5,150 bases of DNA from Promethearchaeota archaeon (GTDB taxonomy: Archaea; Asgardarchaeota; Lokiarchaeia; Sigynarchaeales; SOKP01), in the NCBI GenBank assembly GCA_016839425.1, contig JAEOUI010000505.1, forward strand, positions 1 through 5,150. The letters are read 5' to 3'. The notes beneath the pieces are model-generated. The model was not told the origin of the DNA. It saw nothing but the letters and a program-made list of their open reading frames with translations, and did no database searches. This document shows positions 1 to 4,548 of the stretch, piece by piece (the first letter of the stretch is position 1; every line of letters starts with the position of its first letter). The position numbers and the translations under genes were made by a program.

Positions 1-139
1 AAATCGAAATCTTAAAACTCAATTTAAAACAGGATCAACAATTACAATAAAATTGTTTCAATCGCTTTATTATTTTATCAACTAATCAATGAGATGTAAA
101 GACTGAATTTATTTACAAACAACTTTTATTATGATTATT
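1..139. other. Gene-poor left flank
   Basis: No convincing gene is visible in this AT-rich stretch beyond the 3' end of the TatD-family gene. The plus strand is open from the window edge in two frames, ending at TAA 48-50 and at TAA near 83-85. Either could be the last codons of a gene entering from the left, but no motif decides between them. A 7-bp stem (AACAATT at 37-43 with AATTGTT at 51-57) lies here, but it is all A/T except one pair and no strong T-run follows it. There is no good T-tract for the TatD transcript. Confidence 0.4.
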
Positions 140-895
140 TTAAAATAGTTTGGGAAAGATACTTCTCGTGTTTTCCTCGATTTGGCGTTCTACTTCGTTC
201 TTTTCTACTTGCTTAATTGTTGAAATTGAGGTTAAAACATCTTTTATCATTGCGGGCGTACCTGCCTTTCCTGAATAATCAACGGGACCGTCGCTTTCTA
301 ATAGTAGATGTTCTAAATCAACGGTTGAAACGACTTTCTTTGATGCGGGGGAATAACGGATTGCGGGCGTAATGGAAAAAAAATATCCCCTATCAATTCC
401 TTGTTTGAGTTGTTTTTCTGGTCCAGAATACCAATGAATATTTACTTTTTGGATATTAAAAGATGGTAAAGTTTCAAAAACTTGCTCTTCGGCACCTTTG
501 GAGTGAATATTTACAGGTAATTCCAATTCTTGCGCTAAGGCAAGCATTTTTTCAAAAATCGTGGTTTGTAAGGGATATAAAGACTTATCCTTTATAAAAT
601 GGTGATCTAAACCAATTTCTCCTATTGCGCAGATTTTATCCCTATGAAGATGGATGAAATCTACAATATTAGAAAGTTCAGAAGCGATGTTTTCATTTGC
701 CTTGACTTCTTCTGGGTGAATTCCTAATGCGGGAAAAATTTCGCTATAGGCATTAGAAATTTCCATTATTCTTTCCAAACTAATTGCGCTCATCCCAACG
801 CCAATAATTTTCATAACGCCTTCGCTACGAGCTTCCTGAACGATTTGATCTATGGCGATGTATAAATTCACATGACAATGAACATCGATTAGCAT
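140..895 (-). CDS. TatD-family metal-dependent hydrolase
   Basis: This is a 251-residue TIM-barrel amidohydrolase of the TatD group, whose characterised members are metal-dependent deoxyribonucleases; the substrate of this archaeal branch is not established. The family's metal-site motifs are all visible: the N-terminal HxH (H6 and H8 in DVHCH), GIHP at 58-61, GEIGLD at 92-97 with the bridging E93, H131 in NIHSKG, H154 in HWYSG, and D202 in ESDGP. Bacterial TatD usually has ET/SDAP or similar at the last site, so ESDGP is a mild variant, and the catalytic Asp is kept. The length is close to the usual 250-265. It looks soluble, with no signal peptide or membrane span. The ATG is well supported because a TATA box lies 26-27 bases ahead of it, which implies a leaderless or nearly leaderless message. 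The next gene upstream ends 123 bases away, so an independent promoter is likely. Confidence 0.93.
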   Translation of the reverse strand: MLIDVHCHVNLYIAIDQIVQEARSEGVMKIIGVGMSAISLERIMEISNAYSEIFPALGIHPEEVKANENIASELSNIVDFIHLHRDKICAIGEIGLDHHFIKDKSLYPLQTTIFEKMLALAQELELPVNIHSKGAEEQVFETLPSFNIQKVNIHWYSGPEKQLKQGIDRGYFFSITPAIRYSPASKKVVSTVDLEHLLLESDGPVDYSGKAGTPAMIKDVLTSISTIKQVEKNEVERQIEENTRSIFPKLF

Positions 896-917
896 AAAAA
901 TTTAACATGTATCCTTC

Positions 918-926
918 TATTTATAT
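918..926 (-). promoter_or_regulatory. TATA box of the TatD-family gene
   Basis: Read on the minus strand, the sequence is GAGGATATAAATAG. The TATAAATA core (925 down to 918) is centred about 26.5 bases upstream of the ATG at 895, which is the canonical archaeal TATA-to-start-site distance. The purine-rich GAGGA just upstream is a plausible BRE. The spacing places transcription initiation at or very near the A of the ATG. This is inferred from sequence only. Confidence 0.65.
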
Positions 927-1018
927 CCTCGTGCTGAAAGAAAAGAAGTGATTTAAAAGTTAGTTAAAGGTGAATTAGACCTTAAATATTTTCGAGGGCA
1001 AATCTCTCTCTTTAAATA

Positions 1019-1369
1019 TTACATGTTATTCACATTTTCCCTGAGCTGGGCAATTTTAAGCACGAGGTCGAATTTTTTTCGATTATTAGAGAAGTCTTCG
1101 TTTTCAAGGAGCATTTTTGCGTGTTCCAATTGGTTTAACAAGAAATTCTTGAGGTCTTTCGTTGTGATGTGTCCTAAAAGTTTTGGAATTGGTTCGATCT
1201 TGTCCATTTTTTTTAACCTTAGCATGGAAATTGCCTTGGCTATTTGTGATTGAAATCCTTGCGATTGAGTAGGATCTGCGTCTCCCAACCTATCAAAGGA
1301 GTTTTTTAACCCGTCAATAAAATTTTCCAAGTCTTCGATTTCGATAATGTCGTTACCAGTATTGGACAT
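1019..1369 (-). CDS. Small helical protein of unknown function
   Basis: I do not recognise this family. From the ATG at 1369 the product is 116 residues (MSNTGNDII...), soluble, charged and predicted mostly helical, without cysteines, signal peptide or membrane span. The N-terminal third is acidic (IIEIEDLENFIDGL). A short Asp/Pro/Gln/Ser-rich linker follows (GDADPTQSQGFQSQ), and then a lysine-rich helical half containing LLGHITTKDLKNFLLNQLEHAKMLLENEDF. This layout suggests a small helical bundle or a protein-interaction module; that is inference. The frame stays open to a TTG at 1411, which would add 14 residues. I prefer the ATG because a TATA-like box at 1398-1407 would start transcription near 1376, downstream of the TTG. 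It lies between the amidohydrolase and the TatD gene, all on the minus strand, with gaps of over 120 bases on both sides. Confidence 0.72.
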   Translation of the reverse strand: MSNTGNDIIEIEDLENFIDGLKNSFDRLGDADPTQSQGFQSQIAKAISMLRLKKMDKIEPIPKLLGHITTKDLKNFLLNQLEHAKMLLENEDFSNNRKKFDLVLKIAQLRENVNNM

Positions 1370-1397
1370 GATCTTGCTTGTATCGATCAGCAAATTC

Positions 1398-1407
1398 TTA
1401 ATATATT
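1398..1407 (-). promoter_or_regulatory. TATA-like box of the small unknown gene
   Basis: The minus strand reads GCAATATATTAAG. The box is centred near 1402.5 and predicts a start site around 1376, which gives a leader of about seven bases before the ATG at 1369. No Shine-Dalgarno sequence fits either candidate start. A second AT-rich stretch, TAAATATTAAAATA at about 1426-1439, could serve the TTG start at 1411 instead, so the assignment is tentative. Confidence 0.4.
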
Positions 1408-1491
1408 GCAAGAAACAATAAGGTTATTTTAATATTTACATCAAGTTATTTGTACTGATTACTATCACAAAATAAATCTAAATTACTGAGT

Positions 1492-1504
1492 AAAAATTAC
1501 TTAA
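1492..1504 (-). terminator. Possible T-rich terminator after the amidohydrolase gene
   Basis: Immediately downstream of the TAA stop (1507-1505) the minus strand reads TTAAGTAATTTTTACTC, with a run of five T at 1496-1492. Archaeal intrinsic termination relies on short T-tracts, so this is a weak candidate. A small inverted repeat, AGTAA/TTACT at 1489-1501, would place the T-run in its loop, which argues against a bacterial-style hairpin terminator. Confidence 0.22.
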
Positions 1505-2275
1505 TTATTTCAAATTTATCTCGTCTAAGAATTTTTCTGCAAGTGTTTTTAAAACCAGATTCTTTAAATCTTGATTGTGTTGCCTTAATCTATCTGAAAA
1601 TTCTATTTGGATTGCTTTAGATTTATGATAATTAGATGCTCCGTGCTTTTGAACAATATAACCTCCTGTGAGTACTATTTCTTCCTGCCAGGGATTACCT
1701 GGAGCAATTGACACGCCTAATTTTAGAAATTTCCGAATTAATTTACCTCGAATCGTGTTATTCCATTGTGATTTAGGAATTTTTTCGGAATATAGCGATT
1801 TTAAATTGTCTGTTCCAAATATAACATCAACTTCCCTGAATCCAGGAGGCCTTTTATGGCTTTCAAAACCGTGAATATCGATTAGTAAAGAAATATCGTG
1901 TTTTGAAATATTTTCTAAAATAAGATTTTGTATTGTATCGTGATATTTGTTGAAGATTTCACTAGCAATATTTGATCCTTCGTAATAAGCCCCCAGTGTA
2001 GGAGAGCGATTTAAATCTATTTGAGACCGTCTTATTTTTGATACTACTTGAGTAGGTGTATGGTTAATTCCGATTCTTTCAAATGATATTTTTGAGAACC
2101 AATTTGTTAGTTCCTTAGCCAATATTATCGTTCCTTTATCAAAACCTAGGATTCCGCTAGATCTTTTAGGGATGCCATTGTATTCTATATGACCATCATG
2201 AGGAACCGAAAGGATTATGGGGATTGTGCCAATTTTATATTGGATGTATTCATCCATATCTTTCATATTCTCCAT
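1505..2275 (-). CDS. N-formylglutamate amidohydrolase-family protein
   Basis: This family hydrolyses N-formyl-L-glutamate or related N-acyl amino acids to formate and the amino acid, and is best known from histidine degradation. Counting from the ATG at 2275 (256 residues), its landmarks are present: SVPHDG at 23-28, RRSQIDLNR at 82-90, YHD at 111-113, LLIDIHG at 130-136, GTDN at 154-157, GGYIVQKHG at 204-212 and AIQIEFSDRLR at 221-231. The His and Asp residues in these blocks are the expected zinc and catalytic ligands. It looks soluble and cytoplasmic. The start is uncertain. The frame is open to a TTG at 2350, with ATGs at 2296, 2275, 2266 and 2257. The conserved core begins about 16 residues after the 2257 ATG, and a TATA-like box at 2313-2320 predicts a start site near 2290, so the longest forms are unlikely. 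No histidine-degradation genes are in the window, so the true substrate is open. Confidence 0.87.
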   Translation of the reverse strand: MENMKDMDEYIQYKIGTIPIILSVPHDGHIEYNGIPKRSSGILGFDKGTIILAKELTNWFSKISFERIGINHTPTQVVSKIRRSQIDLNRSPTLGAYYEGSNIASEIFNKYHDTIQNLILENISKHDISLLIDIHGFESHKRPPGFREVDVIFGTDNLKSLYSEKIPKSQWNNTIRGKLIRKFLKLGVSIAPGNPWQEEIVLTGGYIVQKHGASNYHKSKAIQIEFSDRLRQHNQDLKNLVLKTLAEKFLDEINLK

Positions 2276-2312
2276 TCCGATATCGTACTCAAGCATTTTA
2301 ATGTGATGTTGG

Positions 2313-2320
2313 ATAAATAA
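2313..2320 (-). promoter_or_regulatory. TATA-like box of the amidohydrolase gene
   Basis: The minus strand reads CTTATTTATCC. The box is centred near 2316.5 and predicts initiation near 2290, about 15 bases before the ATG at 2275. If used, it excludes the TTG at 2350 and the ATG at 2296. Competing AT-rich boxes (TTTATTTTAG near 2372, CATATATTC near 2357) exist, so confidence is low. Confidence 0.3.
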
Positions 2321-2409
2321 GAGTAATATTTCTTGTTTTAAAAACTTCAATTTGAATATATGCTAAAATAAATTTTCTAAATAACAAAATTGATTACATA
2401 ATGGCAGAT

Positions 2410-2420
2410 TTTTATATATA
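2410..2420 (+). promoter_or_regulatory. TATA box of the B12/radical SAM gene
   Basis: The sequence GATTTTTATATATAAC holds the best TATA-like element in the intergenic region. Its centre is about 20-23 bases ahead of the GTG at 2436, so the message is probably leaderless or has its start site within a few bases of the GTG. No Shine-Dalgarno sequence precedes the GTG, which agrees with leaderless initiation. The 12-bp palindrome at 2424-2435 lies directly downstream. Confidence 0.55.
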
Positions 2421-2423
2421 ACT

Positions 2424-2435
2424 GCAATTAATTGC
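2424..2435. repeat. Perfect 12-bp palindrome, candidate operator
   Basis: GCAATTAATTGC is its own reverse complement over all 12 bases. It sits three bases after the TATA-like element and directly abuts the GTG start codon at 2436. In archaea, a repressor bound between TATA box and start site blocks RNA polymerase recruitment, so the position suits an operator for the radical SAM gene. The regulator is unknown and the role is inferred from position and symmetry alone. Confidence 0.45.
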
Positions 2436-3752
2436 GTGAAAAAAAATAAAAACATTCGTGAGTTTTTGGATAGAAAAATTGCACTTGTTTTATATTACCA
2501 TAAAAATAACAAGTATAGTTTTAACGCCTTGATTGGTGCTTTAGAATCGGAAGCCATCGACGAAAAATTGAATATATTCTTTGTTAAAAATAAAGATGTG
2601 CTAATTAGAGATATAAAAATCATTGAAAGCGAACACGAGAGAATTATCGTGTGTTTTTCCTTTTTTACTACTCAATTATGGGAAATTTACGAACTTCTGA
2701 GGAAATTAAAAAGTAAAATATCCCAAGAAAAGTATATTTTTATTGCTGGGGGTCCTCATCCTTCAGGGGATCCTGTTGGTACCCTCAAGACAGGTTTTGA
2801 TATCGTTGTTTTAGGCGAAGGTGAAGAAACTTTCGTTGAGTTAGTACAAAAAATTATAGACAATCAAGACTATATGGAAATAAAAGGTATTGGAAGGATC
2901 AGAGATAATAAATCGTATCATTACACTGGAAAAAGAAAACCACCAGATCTAGATAAATATACGCCATTTCCCATAAAGCACGGTAAGTTTGGACCGATAG
3001 AAATAACTCGAGGCTGTCCGTATCAATGTTATTTTTGCCAAACCTCTTTTTTATTTGGTAGCATTCCCAGGCATAGGAGTATAGAAGTTATATGTAAGCA
3101 TATTCAAGTCATGAAGGAGAAAAAACTCACAGATATTCGGTTTATTACGCCTAATGCATTTTCTTATGGGTCGTCTGATGGGATTTCTCTTAACATCCCT
3201 AAACTTGAAGAATTATTGATAAAAATAAGGAAAATAATCGGACCTGCGGGGAGGATATTTTTAGGATCCTTTCCTTCTGAAGTACGGCCTGAACATGTCA
3301 CAGAAGAAACATTAAATTTAATAAAAAAATATGCTTCAAACGACAATATCACTATTGGCGCACAATCGGGAAGTCCACGGATGTTAAAAATCTGTAACAG
3401 AGGTCATGATGTAGACCATATTTACAAATCAGTGGATTTAACAATTAAAAACGGATTCAAGGTGAATATCGATTTTATCTTTGGGCTTCCAGGAGAAACA
3501 AACGAAGACATCTCTTTAACAATTGATATGATGAAAAAATTAAGTACTCAAGGTGCTAGGATTCACTCTCACTCTTTTATCCCGCTTCCCATGACGCCCT
3601 TCGCGAGCAAGAAAGCTCGAAGAATAGACGAATCCCTAGCAAATGAGATAAAAAAATTAACTTCAAGGGGTCAAGCGTTTGGAGATTGGAAAAAACAAGA
3701 GCGAATTGCCGTTAAAATATCGAAATATTTTAAAACTACAAAAAAAAAGTAG
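2436..3752 (+). CDS. B12-binding/radical SAM protein, MJ1487-like
   Basis: This 438-residue protein has a cobalamin-binding-type Rossmann domain (about 13-140) followed by a radical SAM barrel (about 185-400). The N-terminal stretch YYHKNNKYSFNALIGALE (20-37) and the overall layout resemble the archaeal MJ1487-type family (TIGR04013), which has no assigned reaction. GGPHPSGDP at 105-113 and LGEGEETF at 126-133 are typical of B12-linked radical SAM enzymes. The Fe4S4 ligands are C194, C198 and C201 in CPYQCYFC. Downstream radical SAM landmarks are GSFPSEVRPE at 277-286, GAQSGS at 308-313 and FGLPGET at 349-355. No DxHxxG cobalamin-ligand motif is seen in the N-terminal domain, so any B12 would bind without a protein His ligand. 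The GTG is the first usable start after the stop at 2391-2393, with an in-frame TTG at 2466 as alternative. The protein ends in a lysine-rich tail (KTTKKK). It is divergent from the amidohydrolase gene and convergent with the next gene, four bases apart. Confidence 0.92.
   Translation: MKKNKNIREFLDRKIALVLYYHKNNKYSFNALIGALESEAIDEKLNIFFVKNKDVLIRDIKIIESEHERIIVCFSFFTTQLWEIYELLRKLKSKISQEKYIFIAGGPHPSGDPVGTLKTGFDIVVLGEGEETFVELVQKIIDNQDYMEIKGIGRIRDNKSYHYTGKRKPPDLDKYTPFPIKHGKFGPIEITRGCPYQCYFCQTSFLFGSIPRHRSIEVICKHIQVMKEKKLTDIRFITPNAFSYGSSDGISLNIPKLEELLIKIRKIIGPAGRIFLGSFPSEVRPEHVTEETLNLIKKYASNDNITIGAQSGSPRMLKICNRGHDVDHIYKSVDLTIKNGFKVNIDFIFGLPGETNEDISLTIDMMKKLSTQGARIHSHSFIPLPMTPFASKKARRIDESLANEIKKLTSRGQAFGDWKKQERIAVKISKYFKTTKKK
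3740..3748 (-). terminator. T9 tract, candidate terminator of the 3757-4380 gene
   Basis: Nine consecutive A on the plus strand read as T9 on the minus strand, eight bases beyond the TGA stop of the minus-strand gene at 3757. A T-run of this length is the main requirement for archaeal intrinsic termination. The same bases encode the terminal lysines (436-438) of the radical SAM protein, so the tract lies inside its coding sequence. Confidence 0.5.
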
Positions 3753-3756
3753 CATT

Positions 3757-4380
3757 TCAATTCTTTCCAGATATTATGAGTTCTACAATTTTATTAATAA
3801 ATTTTCCTTTTTGAATTTTACAAATGCGAGCGACTTTCTTAAAATTGAACGAAACTGCTAAAGCATCAATATACGAGAGATTATATAAAATCGAGACATT
3901 TTTATTGTTCTTCATGAAGAGTTTGTCCAATTCGTTTTGAATTCTATCGCCATCTAAACTTACTTTTTGTTTCACTCTTACTTTAATCAAATCAAGTGCT
4001 TTATTAAAATGTATGTCCCTAATCCGAGAAATGAAAGCGCTCAATACCATTGTATATGTAATTAAAATATCGTATTCTTCTTCAGAATTAAGGTGGTCTA
4101 ACTTGGATTCGACTCTATCAACAATTTCTTTTATATCTCGCTCTTCTATCCCTTGGATTATTTCAAAAGGTAATAAAAATTGAAAATATTCACCTTTTAT
4201 GAATAAATCAATGTTCCTCTTGAAAAGGCTTTTAAACTTATGAACGATTTGGCCTGATTTTCTAATTTTTATTGAAATATCAGGAGTTCGTCCAATGATT
4301 AAATCGCGACCGCTATAATAAAATTGCTGGTTAATTAAGCTATCCGTGGCTTCGTATAGTTTTTTTATCGTCAGATCCAT
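3757..4380 (-). CDS. Protein of unknown function, 207 residues
   Basis: I do not recognise this family. The product is lysine- and isoleucine-rich, with a single cysteine (C187), and has no signal peptide or clear membrane span. The first 50 residues look mixed or beta-rich (YYSGRDLIIGRTPDISIKIRKSG at 21-43). The middle (about 74-160) is strongly helical and charged (IEERDIKEIVDRVESKLDHLNSEEEYD), with an apolar helix at 104-120 and possible coiled-coil character. The C-terminal part (161-207) is basic and helical. No catalytic motif stands out, so a structural, nucleic-acid-binding or partner role is only a guess. The ATG has no Shine-Dalgarno sequence. TATA-like boxes at 4424-4430 (20-base leader) or 4403-4408 (leaderless) could drive it. 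The gene ends four bases from the radical SAM stop, tail to tail. The long open frame and the separate terminator-like tract support a real gene. Confidence 0.75.
   Translation of the reverse strand: MDLTIKKLYEATDSLINQQFYYSGRDLIIGRTPDISIKIRKSGQIVHKFKSLFKRNIDLFIKGEYFQFLLPFEIIQGIEERDIKEIVDRVESKLDHLNSEEEYDILITYTMVLSAFISRIRDIHFNKALDLIKVRVKQKVSLDGDRIQNELDKLFMKNNKNVSILYNLSYIDALAVSFNFKKVARICKIQKGKFINKIVELIISGKN
3802..3812 (+). terminator. Candidate T-rich terminator of the radical SAM gene
   Basis: TTTTCCTTTTT on the plus strand is the first strong T-rich tract after the radical SAM stop at 3750-3752, about 50 bases downstream. It lies inside the convergent gene, so termination here would give the radical SAM message a 3' tail antisense to that gene's last codons. 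It could equally be a chance result of Lys/Phe codons in the opposite gene. Confidence 0.3.
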
Positions 4381-4423
4381 CGCGTCTAAAGCAAGTAATT
4401 GTTATCTAAGTTGTGTTCTATCC

Positions 4424-4430
4424 AAATATA
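4424..4430 (-). promoter_or_regulatory. TATA-like box for the 207-residue gene
   Basis: The minus strand reads ATCTATATTTGG. The box is centred near 4427 and predicts initiation near 4401, giving a leader of about 20 bases that lacks a Shine-Dalgarno sequence. A weaker element, TTAGATAA, is centred near 4405, about 25 bases ahead of the ATG, and would make the message leaderless. The two cannot be separated by eye. Confidence 0.35.
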
Positions 4431-4466
4431 GATGTAATTTATTTAACCATGTTAATTATAATGTAC

Positions 4467-4502
4467 AATAATATTAAGATAGTATTTTTACTTAATATTA
4501 TT
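4467..4502. repeat. Perfect 12-bp inverted repeat upstream of htpX
   Basis: AATAATATTAAG at 4467-4478 and CTTAATATTATT at 4491-4502 are exact reverse complements, separated by 12 bases. Each arm contains the smaller palindrome TAATATTA, so the same 8-mer also repeats directly every 24 bases. The right arm overlaps the TATA-like region ahead of htpX. Neither flanking gene ends here, so a terminator hairpin makes little sense and a regulator-binding site is the better reading. The surrounding DNA is very AT-rich, which raises the chance of accidental symmetry. Confidence 0.45.
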
Positions 4503-4507
4503 TAAAA
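4500..4507 (+). promoter_or_regulatory. TATA-like box of the htpX-like gene
   Basis: ATTTAAAA within ATTATTTAAAAAAATT is centred near 4503.5 and predicts a start site near 4530. The short leader that follows carries AAGG at 4535-4538, ten bases before the ATG, as a weak Shine-Dalgarno match. This contrasts with the TatD and radical SAM genes, whose promoter spacing suggests leaderless messages. Confidence 0.4.
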
Positions 4508-4548
4508 AAATTTCCGAAAAAAAAATCAATTTAAAAGGTAAAATAGAA

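Noticed and set aside
3..50. Possible C-terminal end of a plus-strand gene entering from the left (ends TAA 48-50)
   Set aside because: The 15 codons read as a plausible amphipathic tail (IEILKLNLKQDQQLQ), but another plus frame is open even longer and no motif decides. The sequence to the left is needed.
249..372. Repeated ATTGCGGGCGTA at about 250-260 and 361-371
   Set aside because: Both copies encode Thr-Pro-Ala in the TatD protein and reflect the same codon choices, not a DNA repeat element.
982..1020. Direct repeat TTAAATATT at 982-990 and 1012-1020
   Set aside because: Short, pure A/T and partly overlapping a stop codon. It is expected by chance in DNA of this composition, although a second TATA element cannot be excluded.
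927..1067. 9-bp inverted pair CCTCGTGCT (927-935) and AGCACGAGG (1059-1067)
   Set aside because: One copy abuts the TatD TATA box, but the other lies in coding sequence over 120 bases away. A 9-bp match over this span is likely by chance.
1023..1253. Plus-strand open frame of 76 codons opposite the small unknown gene
   Set aside because: It lies wholly antisense to the 1019-1369 gene, has a Phe/Ser-rich composition typical of the reverse of Lys/Glu-rich coding sequence, and has no start signal of its own.
1481..1501. AATTACT repeated at 1481-1487 and 1495-1501, with AGTAA/TTACT symmetry
   Set aside because: Too short and AT-rich to call an operator or hairpin terminator.
1668..1874. Plus-strand open frame of 68 codons inside the amidohydrolase gene
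   Set aside because: It is antisense to conserved catalytic segments of a well-supported gene, so it is a shadow frame.
3164..3352. Minus-strand open frame of 62 codons inside the radical SAM gene
   Set aside because: It is antisense to the radical SAM barrel and has no family resemblance or promoter.
3679..3861. Plus-strand open frame of 60 codons across the convergent gene ends
   Set aside because: It overlaps the radical SAM 3' end in another frame and then the opposite gene. The reading comes from A/T-rich codons of both neighbours.
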